Origin: Xylophilus rhododendri
GTDB lineage: Bacteria > Pseudomonadota > Gammaproteobacteria > Burkholderiales > Burkholderiaceae_C
Direction of reading: 5' to 3'
Length of the DNA stretch: 64,000 nucleotides
Assembly: GCF_009906855.1 (NCBI RefSeq)
Contig: NZ_CP047650.1
Span: 2,418,001-2,482,000, forward strand
The notes under the pieces are model-generated. The model saw nothing but the letters and a program-made list of their open reading frames with translations. It was not told the DNA's origin and ran no database searches. Both the position numbers and the translations under genes were made by a program. Below, piece by piece: positions 1 through 7,829 of this stretch; position 1 is the first letter of the stretch; every line of letters begins with the position of its first letter.

Positions 1-382
1 CGGCAAGCCGGTGATCGGCATCGGCGAGGCCGGCGTGCGCGCCGCCCTGGCACAGGGCCGCCGGGTGGGCGTGGTGGCGGTGGCCGATGCCTCCATCCCC
101 CGCCACATGCGCTACTGGAAGGCCCTGGGCCTGGAGCAGAGCGTGGCCGGCGAACGCGCCCTCAACCTGCGGGTGGACCAGACGGGCGATCCGGACCTGG
201 CCTTTGCGCCCATGCTGGAAGCCGCCCGCCAGCTGCGCGACGTGGACGGCGCCGACGTGATCCTGCTCGGCTGCGCCGGCATGGCCGACCTGCGCAAGCC
301 CCTGGCCGATGCCCTGGGCCTGCCGGTGATAGACCCCTGCGAGGCGGCCGCCCAGGAGGCCAGCCGCCAGGCCGGCGCCTGA
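1..382 (+). CDS. Asp/Glu/hydantoin racemase family protein, 5' truncated
   Basis: The gene enters from outside the window; the reading frame is open from base 2 and ends with TGA at 380-382. The visible C-terminal 126 residues contain an ILLGCAGM motif, whose cysteine matches the second catalytic cysteine of the Asp/Glu/hydantoin racemase superfamily, followed by the typical LPVIDPCEAA segment. Members interconvert enantiomers of amino acids or 5-substituted hydantoins in the cytoplasm. An N-carbamoyl-D-amino acid hydrolase three genes downstream on the same strand makes hydantoin racemase the best guess. Maleate isomerase or another racemase of the superfamily cannot be excluded without the N-terminal half, which holds the first cysteine. 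A valine codon GTG at base 11 lies inside the domain and is not the true start. Confidence 0.85.
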   Translation, partial: GKPVIGIGEAGVRAALAQGRRVGVVAVADASIPRHMRYWKALGLEQSVAGERALNLRVDQTGDPDLAFAPMLEAARQLRDVDGADVILLGCAGMADLRKPLADALGLPVIDPCEAAAQEASRQAGA

Positions 383-407
383 CAGACCCCACACCGGAGA
401 CAAGAAC

Positions 408-1448
408 ATGAGCGATACCAGCTACGCCCCCAGCCTCGCCGCGATCCGCCCGGATGCGAAGGAGGAGATCCCTGTCCTCGACATCGGCCCCTACTTGGCT
501 GGCGAGCCCGGCGCGCTGGAGCGCCTGGGCGCCGAGATGCGCTACGCGCTGGAGAACATCGGCTTCTATTTCGTGGTGAACCACGGCATCCCGCAGGCGC
601 TGATCGACGGCGTGTTCGATGCCGCGCGTTTGTTCCACGCCCTGCCGCTGGAGCAGAAGTCCGCCATCGCCTTCACCGAGAACAACACCGGCTACGTGCC
701 GCTGAAGGGCTCGACCACCCGCCATTCGGCGCTGACCAAGGACAACAAGCCCAACCTGGTCGAGTCCTTCTTCATCAAGCGCGACCTGCCGGCCGACCAT
801 CCCGACGTGCTGGCCGGCAAACGCTTCCGCGGCCAGAACCAGTGGCCCGAGGACCTGCCGGAATTCCGCCGCCTGGCCATGGCCTATGCCGATGCGGCAG
901 AGCGCCTGGGCACCTCCCTGCTGCCGCTCTATGCGGTGGCCCTGGGCCTGCCGGCCGACTGGTTCGCGCCGGCCTTCCGCGAGCCGATGTACACCCTGCG
1001 CCTGTCGCACTATCCGCAGCAGCCGCCGGCCGTCGATGACCAGTTCGGCCTGGCCCCGCATACCGACACCAGCTTCATGACCCTGCTGCCGCAGAACAAG
1101 GTGCAGGGCCTGTCGGTGCGCCTGCCCAACGGCAAGTGGATCGATGCGCCGGCCCTGCCGGGCAGCTTCCTGGTCAATGGCGGCGACCTGATGCGGCGCT
1201 GGACCAACGACCGCTTCCTGGCCACGCCGCACCGCGTCACGAATAAATCCGGCCAGGAGCGCTACGCCGCGCCCTTCTTCATGGACTGCGACTACGGCTG
1301 GGTGATGCGCTGCATCCCCAGCTGCCTGCCGGCCGGCGCCGAGCCCTCCTATCCGCCCATCACCTATGCCGAGTACCTGGCCTGGTACCGGGCGCAGAAC
1401 TACGCGGCGGCACCGGGCAAGGACGGCGTGAAGCTGTCCGCCTACTGA
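408..1448 (+). CDS. 2-oxoglutarate/Fe(II)-dependent oxygenase, isopenicillin N synthase-like
   Basis: This 346-residue protein has the two-part architecture of the IPNS/plant-type dioxygenase family: a DIOX_N region (about 20-130, with GFYFVVNHGI) and a C-terminal jelly-roll domain. The metal triad is visible as H218 and D220 (HTD) and H275 (TPHRV); R285 in RYAAPFF is placed to bind 2-oxoglutarate. Length is normal for the family. The ATG is preceded by GGAG at a suitable distance, 25 bases after the racemase gene, suggesting one transcript with the racemase, the Bug receptor and the carbamoylase. The substrate is unknown; ethylene-forming or amino acid hydroxylase-like activities are possible. 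Nothing indicates a defect. Confidence 0.88.
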   Translation: MSDTSYAPSLAAIRPDAKEEIPVLDIGPYLAGEPGALERLGAEMRYALENIGFYFVVNHGIPQALIDGVFDAARLFHALPLEQKSAIAFTENNTGYVPLKGSTTRHSALTKDNKPNLVESFFIKRDLPADHPDVLAGKRFRGQNQWPEDLPEFRRLAMAYADAAERLGTSLLPLYAVALGLPADWFAPAFREPMYTLRLSHYPQQPPAVDDQFGLAPHTDTSFMTLLPQNKVQGLSVRLPNGKWIDAPALPGSFLVNGGDLMRRWTNDRFLATPHRVTNKSGQERYAAPFFMDCDYGWVMRCIPSCLPAGAEPSYPPITYAEYLAWYRAQNYAAAPGKDGVKLSAY

Positions 1449-1486
1449 CCCGATCACCAGAGCCACCCAGGGAAGCGAACAAGAAC

Positions 1487-2482
1487 ATGCAGCAGGATTT
1501 CAGACTCACCCGCCGCAAAGCAATGGCCGGCTTGGCAACTGCGCCCTGGCTGCTGTCCGGCACCGCGGCCCAGGCGCAGGACGGCTGGCCCGCCAAGCCG
1601 ATCCGCTTCGTGGTGACCTTCGCGGCCGGCGGCTCCACCAGCGTCTTCGCCCGCCTGATGGCCGACCCCATCTCCAAACGCCTGGGCCAGAGCGTGTGGG
1701 TGGACAACCGCGCCGGCGCCGGCGGCCTGATCGGCGTGGACAACGTGGCCAAGTCACCGCCGGACGGCTATTCCATCGTGATGACCGCCGCCGGCCCCAC
1801 CTCGATCTTCCCGGCCATGCAGGGCACCCACATGCCCTTCGACCCGGTGAAGGACCTGACGCCCATCGTCTACCTCAGCGACCAGCCCAATGTACTGGTG
1901 GCCCACCCCAGCGTGCCCACCGCCACCTTCGGCGAGTTCGTCGCCTGGTGCAAGGCCAACCCCGGCACCGGCTATGCCACCGTGGGCGTGGGCACCACCA
2001 ACCATGTGACCGGCGCGCAGCTGGCCAACACCCTGGGCGTGGACCTGGTGCATGTGCCCTATCGCGGCGCCGGCCCGGCCATCCTCGACCTGCTCTCCGG
2101 CAACATCAAGTTGGGCATCCTGAACATCGTCGATGCCATGGCCAACATCAATGCCGGCAAGTTCAAGGCCGTGCTGGTGACCACCGACAAACGCTCCGCG
2201 CTGCTGCCGGCCGTGCCCACCATCCAGGAAGTGGGCGGCTCGCCCAATGCCTTGAAAAGCTGGCAGGGCATGTTCGGCCCGGCGGGCATGCCGCCCGCCG
2301 TGGTGCAGCAGCTCAATACCGCCTTCAACGAGGCCCTGAAGACCCCCGCCGTGCTGGAGTGGATGCAGGCCAACGGCTCCATCCCGGTGGGCGGCAGCAG
2401 CGAGCAGTTCGCCAGGTTCGTCGCCTCCGAGCAGCGGGTGTGGGGCGACCTGGTCCGCAAATACAAGATCACCGCCGAGTAA
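1487..2482 (+). CDS. Bug/TctC-family periplasmic substrate-binding protein
   Basis: A 331-residue extracytoplasmic receptor of the tripartite tricarboxylate transporter (TTT) family. The N-terminus has a twin-arginine-like TRRKAMAG stretch, a hydrophobic core and a cleavage region near AQA-QDG (about residues 29-31). The mature protein begins with the Bug signature WPAKPIRFVVTFAAGGSTSV and has the later DNRAGAGGLIG and SPPDGY blocks. No TctA or TctB membrane subunits occur in the window, so it is an orphan receptor that would use a transporter encoded elsewhere. Its place between an oxygenase and a carbamoylase suggests that it binds a hydantoin-derived or carbamoylated acid, but this is inference from context only. 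Confidence 0.93.
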   Translation: MQQDFRLTRRKAMAGLATAPWLLSGTAAQAQDGWPAKPIRFVVTFAAGGSTSVFARLMADPISKRLGQSVWVDNRAGAGGLIGVDNVAKSPPDGYSIVMTAAGPTSIFPAMQGTHMPFDPVKDLTPIVYLSDQPNVLVAHPSVPTATFGEFVAWCKANPGTGYATVGVGTTNHVTGAQLANTLGVDLVHVPYRGAGPAILDLLSGNIKLGILNIVDAMANINAGKFKAVLVTTDKRSALLPAVPTIQEVGGSPNALKSWQGMFGPAGMPPAVVQQLNTAFNEALKTPAVLEWMQANGSIPVGGSSEQFARFVASEQRVWGDLVRKYKITAE

Positions 2483-2517
2483 GGCAAAACACCTCAGCCA
2501 ATCCAAGGACAACAGAG

Positions 2518-3456
2518 ATGAACGACAACAAACGCAGCCTGGGCCTGGCCGTGGCCCAGATGGGCGCCGTGAACCTGGCCGACACCCGCGAGAGCGTGGT
2601 CGCCCGCCTGATGGCCATGATGCGCGAGGCCAAGTCGCGCGGCGCCGAGTTCGTGGTCTTCCCCGAACTGGCGCTCACCACCTTCTTCCCCCGCTACTGG
2701 ATGAGCGAGGCCGAGGCGCAGCAGCGTTTCTTCGAGCCCGCCATGCCCGGCCCCGCCACCCAGCCGCTGTTCGACCTGGCGCGCGAGCTGCAGATGGGCT
2801 TCTACCTGGGTTATGCCGAACTCACGCCCGAAGGCCAGCCCTTCAACACCGCCATCCTGGTGGACCGCGCCGGCAAGATCACGGGCAAGTACCGCAAGAT
2901 CCACCTGCCCGGCCACAGCGAACACAAGCCCGAGGCGCCTTTCCAGCACCTGGAGAAGAAGTTCTTCGAGGTGGGCGACCTGGGCTTCCGTGTCTTCGAC
3001 ACCGACGCGGTGCGCATGGGCATGTGCATCTGCAACGACCGCCGCTGGCCCGAGACCTACCGGGTGATGGCGCTGCAGAGCGCCGAGGTCGTGGTGCTGG
3101 GCTACAACACGCCCTCGGTCAACATCCACTGGAACGAGCCGGCCCACCTGCGCACCAGCACCCACCTGGTCTCGCTGCAGTCGGCCGCCTACCAGAACGG
3201 CATCTGGGTGGCTGCCGCCGCCAAGTGCGGCAGCGAGGACGGCCACCACATGATCGGCAGCTCGGTCATCGTCGCCCCCACCGGCGAGATCGTGGCCCGC
3301 GCGCTGAGCGAGGAGGACGAGGTCATCTGCGTGAAGGCCGACCTGACGCTGGGCGAATTCTTCCGCGAGCATGTCTTCAACTTCGCCAAGCACCGCCGGC
3401 CGGAGCACTACAAACTCATCACCGAGCGCACCGGCGCCGGCGAGCCCGTCGCCTGA
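2518..3456 (+). CDS. N-carbamoyl-D-amino acid hydrolase (nitrilase superfamily)
   Basis: A 312-residue nitrilase-superfamily enzyme very close in sequence to the Agrobacterium N-carbamoyl-D-amino acid amidohydrolase, which converts N-carbamoyl-D-amino acids to D-amino acid, CO2 and ammonia. The catalytic triad is in place: E50 (VFPELALTTFFPR), K127 (GKYRKIHLPGH) and C172 (ICNDRRWPE). The C-terminal EHVFNFAKHRRPEHY segment also matches that enzyme. The frame is open far upstream, but the ATG at 2518 fits the family's N-terminus and follows the Bug gene by 35 bases. With the upstream racemase this completes two of the three steps of the hydantoinase process; a matching D-hydantoinase (dihydropyrimidinase type) is not in the window and may lie upstream. 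Confidence 0.92.
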   Translation: MNDNKRSLGLAVAQMGAVNLADTRESVVARLMAMMREAKSRGAEFVVFPELALTTFFPRYWMSEAEAQQRFFEPAMPGPATQPLFDLARELQMGFYLGYAELTPEGQPFNTAILVDRAGKITGKYRKIHLPGHSEHKPEAPFQHLEKKFFEVGDLGFRVFDTDAVRMGMCICNDRRWPETYRVMALQSAEVVVLGYNTPSVNIHWNEPAHLRTSTHLVSLQSAAYQNGIWVAAAAKCGSEDGHHMIGSSVIVAPTGEIVARALSEEDEVICVKADLTLGEFFREHVFNFAKHRRPEHYKLITERTGAGEPVA

Positions 3457-3469
3457 AAGCGCAACGAAA

Positions 3470-3487
3470 GGCCGGCCTTCGCCGGCC
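3470..3487 (+). terminator. Candidate terminator hairpin after the carbamoylase gene
   Basis: A perfect 7-bp GC stem (GGCCGGC and GCCGGCC) with a CTTC tetraloop starts 13 bases after the stop codon and ends 15 bases before the LysR start. The following bases are CGTTAG, so there is no real U tract. It may act as a weak or Rho-assisted terminator. Confidence 0.45.
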
Positions 3488-3502
3488 CGTTAGCATCGGG
3501 CG

Positions 3503-4402
3503 ATGAACCTGCGCCAGATCGAGGTATTTCGCTCCATCATGTCCGCCGGCTCGCTGAGCGCGGCCGCCCAGCTGCTGCACGTGTCGGTGGCCGCGGTGAG
3601 CAAGGCGCTGGCGCACACCGAGCAGCAGCTGGGCTTTCCGCTCTTCGAGCGCAGCAAGAGCCGGCTGCATCCCACCGCCGCCGCGCGCCGGCTCTACAGC
3701 GAGGTGGAGCTGGTGTACCGCGGCGTGCAGCGCATCGACCAGCTGACCTATGAGCTGGCCGAACGCCGACACGGCCTGATCTCGGTGGTCACCAGCCCCA
3801 GCATCGGCCAGATGGTGGTGCCCCTGGCCATCGCCCAGTTCCGCAGCGGCAACCCGGAGGTGCATGTGCATTTCCAGTGCCTGAGCAACGCCCTGCTGCA
3901 GGAGCGGCTGGTGAACCGGCAATGCGACATGGGGGTCTCCATCCTGCCGGTGGACCATCCGCACCTGGTCTGCGAACCCATCGCCCGCAGCCGCCTGGTG
4001 TGCATCAGCCCGCGGGCCCATCCGGTGGCGGTGCGGCAGTCGCTCACCGTCGACCAGCTGGTGGAGTTCCCGATCATCGGCTACCCGCCGGACTCGCCTT
4101 TCGGCGCCCGCATCGACGCCCTCTTCGCCCAGCACGCCGCCATCCCCCAGGCCCATATCGTGGTCGGCTCGCCGCAGAACGCCTGCGCCCTGGTGCATGC
4201 CGGCGCGGGCATCGCCATCGTGGACGAGTTCTCGCTGCAGGCCTGGCAGGACGCGCGTTTCCGGGTGATTCCGCTGGAGGGCGTGGCGCCCATCGTGGCG
4301 AGCCTGGTGCATCCGCGGGGGGAGCCCTTGTCGGATAGTGCGGAGGCCTTTGTGCGGGCCTTGAAGAGTGTGTTCCTGCAGCTCGAACTGACGACACCCT
4401 AG
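3503..4402 (+). CDS. LysR-family transcriptional regulator
   Basis: A 299-residue LysR-type regulator with an N-terminal winged helix-turn-helix (about 1-60; MNLRQIEVFRSIMSAGSLSAAA, then SVAAVSKALAHTEQQLGFPLFER) and a periplasmic-binding-protein-like effector domain (about 90-295). It lies 46 bases downstream of the carbamoylase on the same strand, unlike the divergent arrangement usual for LysR genes, and probably controls the hydantoin/carbamoyl locus. The effector is unknown. Length and start are normal. Confidence 0.92.
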   Translation: MNLRQIEVFRSIMSAGSLSAAAQLLHVSVAAVSKALAHTEQQLGFPLFERSKSRLHPTAAARRLYSEVELVYRGVQRIDQLTYELAERRHGLISVVTSPSIGQMVVPLAIAQFRSGNPEVHVHFQCLSNALLQERLVNRQCDMGVSILPVDHPHLVCEPIARSRLVCISPRAHPVAVRQSLTVDQLVEFPIIGYPPDSPFGARIDALFAQHAAIPQAHIVVGSPQNACALVHAGAGIAIVDEFSLQAWQDARFRVIPLEGVAPIVASLVHPRGEPLSDSAEAFVRALKSVFLQLELTTP

Positions 4403-4470
4403 CCGCCCCGAAGCACCCGGCCCGAGCAGGTAAGCTCGCCTTTTCCCACCGCCATCCGCCCCCAAGTCCC

Positions 4471-5208
4471 ATGCCCAAGGTCTCCCCCGACACCGCCTTC
4501 CCGCCCTCGGACGGCGTGGCCGCCGTGGACCGTGCGCTGCTGGTCGCCACCGCCATCGCGGGGCCCGAGGGGCCGGTCACGCTGACCGAGCTGGCGGGCC
4601 TCACCGGCATGTACAAAAGCACGCTGCTGCGCCTGCTCGCCTCGCTGGAACGCAGCGGGCTGGTGCTGCACCGGGCGGACAAGCGTTATGCCCTGGGTCC
4701 GCTGGCCTTCGTGTTCGGCCGCTCCTTCGACCGCAGCAACGGCCTGCGCGAGGCGGTGCTGCCGGTCATGGAATGGCTGGTGAGCCAGGGCACGGAAAGC
4801 CCGTCCTTCCATGTGCGCAACGGCGAGGACACCCGCCTGTGCCTGCTGCGCATCGACTCCAACCATTCCACGCTGGACCGCGTCCGGGTGGGCGATGTGC
4901 TGCCGCTGCACCGGGGCGCCGCCGGCAAGGTGCTGCTGCGTTTCGGCGAGAGCGGCATGCCGGCCGCCGCGAGCACCGCGGAGCTGCTGTTCACCTCCTT
5001 CGGCGAACGCGATCCGCTCTGCGGCGCGGTGGCCGTGCCGCTGTTCGGGCCCAATGCGATGCTGCTGGGAGCGCTGTCGGCCTCCGGGCCGCTGGAGCGG
5101 TTTTCCGAGCTGGCCGTGCAGCGCATGAATGCCGTCATGCTGACCGCCGCCGAACGCGGCTCGCGGGCGCTGGGCGGGGGATGGCCGGCGATCAAGGCCG
5201 CCGGCTAG
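4471..5208 (+). CDS. IclR-family transcriptional regulator
   Basis: A 245-residue IclR-type regulator: an N-terminal winged HTH (about 15-75, with LTELAGLTGMYKSTLLRLLASLERSGLV) and a C-terminal GAF-like effector domain (about 90-235, with LPLHRGAAGKVLLRF). It runs convergently into the beta-hydroxyacid dehydrogenase gene, whose stop codon is only 5 bases away. A perfect 15-bp palindrome in the divergent promoter region at 7672-7686, between the aldehyde dehydrogenase and Bug genes, is a plausible operator for it; that link is inference. Confidence 0.92.
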   Translation: MPKVSPDTAFPPSDGVAAVDRALLVATAIAGPEGPVTLTELAGLTGMYKSTLLRLLASLERSGLVLHRADKRYALGPLAFVFGRSFDRSNGLREAVLPVMEWLVSQGTESPSFHVRNGEDTRLCLLRIDSNHSTLDRVRVGDVLPLHRGAAGKVLLRFGESGMPAAASTAELLFTSFGERDPLCGAVAVPLFGPNAMLLGALSASGPLERFSELAVQRMNAVMLTAAERGSRALGGGWPAIKAAG

Positions 5209-5212
5209 GTTT

Positions 5213-6145
5213 TTATCTGGCGGCGATGCGGCGGTAGATGACGGGGTGGTAGCGGGCGCCGTCGCCCGCATCGATCGCCTCCTGGAACCAGCCATCCACC
5301 GTGCGGGCGCCGCGTGCATCCACGCCGGTGTCGCGCGCCAGGCGCAGGGCGTAGTCCAGGTCCTTGCGGGCGTATTCCACCGAGAAGGCACGCTCCGGGA
5401 ACTCGCCGGGCAGCATGGCCTTCATGCCGTGGTTGCGCAGCGCGAAGCTGTCGGCGGATCCCTTGGAGAGCGTTTCGAACAGCAGCGCCGGATCCACCCC
5501 CGAACGCTCGGCGATGGCCTTGGCCTCGGCCATGGCCACCACCGTCTCGAACAGCACCATGTTGTTGAGGATCTTCACCACCTGGCCGGTGCCGACATCG
5601 CCGCAGTGGGTGATGTCGCTGGCGAAGGTGGCGATCAGCGGCCGCACCGCGTCGAAGCCCGCCACATCGGCACCCACCATCACCGACAGCGTGCCGGCCT
5701 CGGCCGCCGCCCGGGTGCGGGCCACCGGCGCATCCAGGAAGCGGGCGCCGCGCTGGGCGAAGGCGGCGGCCAGGGCGCGGGTGATGTCCACCGGCGAGGT
5801 GCTCAGGTCCACCACGATCTGGCCGGGGCGGATGCGGGCCAGCAGGCCGTCGGCGCCCTCGCACAGCTCGCGCACCACCTCGCCCGAGGGCAGCGAGAGG
5901 AAGACCACATCGGAGCCCTCCACCACCGCACCCGCATCGGCCGCCGCCACCACGCCGAAGGGCGCGACACGGGCCAGCGGCTGCGGATCGCGGTCGAGCG
6001 CGATCACCGGCAGGCCGGATTTCTGCGCCAGGTTGCGGCACATGGGCTCCCCCATCACCCCCAGGCCGATGAAGCCCAGGCGGCGGATGGCGGTGATGGC
6101 GATGGCCTCTGCGGCGGGCCGGGAAAGCGTTGCGGAAGTGTTCAT
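5213..6145 (-). CDS. NAD(P)-dependent beta-hydroxyacid dehydrogenase (HIBADH/YihU-like)
   Basis: About 310 residues with the 3-hydroxyisobutyrate dehydrogenase fold: Rossmann motif GFIGLGVMG (24-32), DLSTSPVD (113-120) and catalytic lysine K191 in GQVVKILNN. These enzymes interconvert beta-hydroxyacids and semialdehydes. The substrate loop, usually DAPVSGG, reads DAPVART here, placing R143 where sulfolactaldehyde reductase YihU carries the PVGRTS arginine that contacts an anionic group. Together with the aldehyde dehydrogenase encoded immediately upstream on the same strand (48 bases), this suggests metabolism of an anionic aldehyde. Two in-frame ATGs are possible (6145 and 6166) and neither has a convincing ribosome site; the shorter form is listed because the Rossmann fold begins close to it. 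Confidence 0.88.
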   Translation of the reverse strand: MNTSATLSRPAAEAIAITAIRRLGFIGLGVMGEPMCRNLAQKSGLPVIALDRDPQPLARVAPFGVVAAADAGAVVEGSDVVFLSLPSGEVVRELCEGADGLLARIRPGQIVVDLSTSPVDITRALAAAFAQRGARFLDAPVARTRAAAEAGTLSVMVGADVAGFDAVRPLIATFASDITHCGDVGTGQVVKILNNMVLFETVVAMAEAKAIAERSGVDPALLFETLSKGSADSFALRNHGMKAMLPGEFPERAFSVEYARKDLDYALRLARDTGVDARGARTVDGWFQEAIDAGDGARYHPVIYRRIAAR

Positions 6146-6193
6146 GTGGGGATGGACAAAAGACATAGGTGTTGAAAGAGGAAGCCGGCCGTA

Positions 6194-7648
6194 TCAGCCG
6201 CCCAGCCCGAAATAAATGCCCTTGGCCTGCTGGTAAAGCCGCATGCCGCCGGTGCCCTTCTCGCGGCCCAGGCCGCTGTCCTTGAAACCGCCGAATGGCG
6301 TGGCGATGGACAGCTGCTTGTAGGTGTTGATCCACACCGTGCCGGCTTCCAGCGCCCGCGCCACCCGCCAGGCACGGGGGAAATCGCGGGTCCAGATGCC
6401 GGAAGCCAGGCCGAAGACGGAATCGTTGGCCTGGGCGATCAGGTCGTCTTCATCGTCGAAGACCATGGCGCAGACCACCGGGCCGAAAATCTCGTTCTGC
6501 GCGATGTCGGAGCGGTTGGAGATGCCGGCGACCACCGTCGGCAGGTAGAAGGCGCCGGCCGACAGGGCCTCGTCCTCGGGCGCGCCGCCGCCGGTCAGCA
6601 CCTCGGCACCCGCGGCCCGGGCCGCATCCACCATGCCGGCGATGTGCTGGCGGTGGGCGAAGGAGGCGATGGGCCCCATCTTCGATTCCGGCCGGTCGGG
6701 CAGACCCACCTTCAGGCCCCGGGCCTTGGCCAGCAGCTTCTCGATGAAAGCCTCGTACACCGAACGCTGCACGAAGAGCCGCGAGCCCGCCACGCAGGAC
6801 TGGCCGCTGCCCTCGAAGATGCCGCCGGCCACCGCATCCGCCGCCGCATCCAGATCGGCATCGGCGAACACGATGTGCGGCGACTTGCCGCCCAGCTCCA
6901 GCGCCACCGGCATCAGCTTCTGCGCCGCCACCACCGCGATGCGCCGCCCGCTGGCCGTGCCGCCGGTGAAGGACACCATCTTCACGCCGGCATGCGCCAC
7001 CAGCGCGCTGCCCACCGCCGCCCCGGTGCCCGGCAGCACATTGAGCAGGCCCGGCGGCAGCCCGGCCTCCAGCGCGATGCGGCCCAGCAGCAGGGCGGGC
7101 GAAGGCGTCAGCTCCGAGGGCTTCAAGATCACCGCATTGCCCGCCGCCAGCGCGGGCGCCACCTTCTGCGCCTCCATGGTCATCGGCGAATTCCAGGGCG
7201 TGATCGCCACCACCACCCCATAAGGCTCGTACACCGCCATCGACAGGTAGTTGCCGCGCGATGGCGTGAGGGCCGACTCCAGCGTCTCGCACACCGAGGC
7301 GTAGTAGCGGAAGGTGGCCGCCGCGCTGCGCACCTGCACCATGCATTCGGCATGCACCTTGCCGTTCTCGATGCGCTGCAGCTCGGCGAAGGTCTCGGCA
7401 TCCCGCAGCATCAGCTCGCCGATGCGGTGCAGCACCGCCGCCCGCTGCGGCGGCTGCATGCCGCGCCACGAAGCCTGGGCGGCGGCTTGCGTGGCCGACA
7501 GCACCGCCTGCTCCACCTGCTCGGCCGTGGCGGTGTGCACCTCGTAATTGGTGGCGCCGGTGGCCGGGTTGACCGACACCAGCGGCGGCGCGGAGGAGCG
7601 TAGCCACTCGCCGCCGATCAGCAGGGGTTTGGATGTGTCTGCGTTCAT
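6194..7648 (-). CDS. Aldehyde dehydrogenase family protein
   Basis: A full-length 484-residue NAD(P)+-dependent aldehyde dehydrogenase. Visible landmarks are TPWNSP in the cofactor domain, FTGG in the Rossmann region, the general base E251 in LELGGKSP and the nucleophile C285 in GSGQSCVAGSR, 34 residues apart as in the family, and the C-terminal PFGGFKDSGLGRE. It is the first gene of a minus-strand pair with the beta-hydroxyacid dehydrogenase and diverges from a Bug receptor gene. A semialdehyde shared with the partner enzyme is likely; succinate or sulfolactaldehyde-type substrates are possible, but the sequence does not fix this. Confidence 0.92.
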   Translation of the reverse strand: MNADTSKPLLIGGEWLRSSAPPLVSVNPATGATNYEVHTATAEQVEQAVLSATQAAAQASWRGMQPPQRAAVLHRIGELMLRDAETFAELQRIENGKVHAECMVQVRSAAATFRYYASVCETLESALTPSRGNYLSMAVYEPYGVVVAITPWNSPMTMEAQKVAPALAAGNAVILKPSELTPSPALLLGRIALEAGLPPGLLNVLPGTGAAVGSALVAHAGVKMVSFTGGTASGRRIAVVAAQKLMPVALELGGKSPHIVFADADLDAAADAVAGGIFEGSGQSCVAGSRLFVQRSVYEAFIEKLLAKARGLKVGLPDRPESKMGPIASFAHRQHIAGMVDAARAAGAEVLTGGGAPEDEALSAGAFYLPTVVAGISNRSDIAQNEIFGPVVCAMVFDDEDDLIAQANDSVFGLASGIWTRDFPRAWRVARALEAGTVWINTYKQLSIATPFGGFKDSGLGREKGTGGMRLYQQAKGIYFGLGG

Positions 7649-7671
7649 GACGCGTTTCCGATCTTCTAGAA

Positions 7672-7686
7672 TTCTGTTGAACAGAA
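7672..7686. promoter_or_regulatory. Perfect 15-bp palindromic operator candidate
   Basis: TTCTGTT and AACAGAA flank a single central G, a perfect 7+1+7 palindrome 24 bases upstream of the aldehyde dehydrogenase start. Single half-sites recur on the side of the divergent Bug gene: AACAGAA at 7779-7785 and ACAGAA at 7796-7801. The size resembles IclR-family operators, and an IclR gene lies at 4471-5208. Confidence 0.6.
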
Positions 7687-7829
7687 CTATCGTTCTTTTT
7701 TAAAGCGGTGCGAACAAGGGTTAACCATGCAGCCAGCGCCTTGACGCACCGCAGGATTCCGCAAAGACTATAAAAAGGAACAGAAGTTTTATCTGACAGA
7801 ACAATCCAAAAAGATCAAAGGAGACACCC

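Noticed and set aside
162..1466. A long minus-strand open frame opposite the 2OG oxygenase gene.
   Set aside because: Shadow of a gene with intact catalytic motifs; composition not protein-like.
7741..7774. A TTGACG and TATAAA pair as a sigma-70 promoter for the Bug gene at 7830.
   Set aside because: The spacer is 22 bases, too long for a standard promoter.
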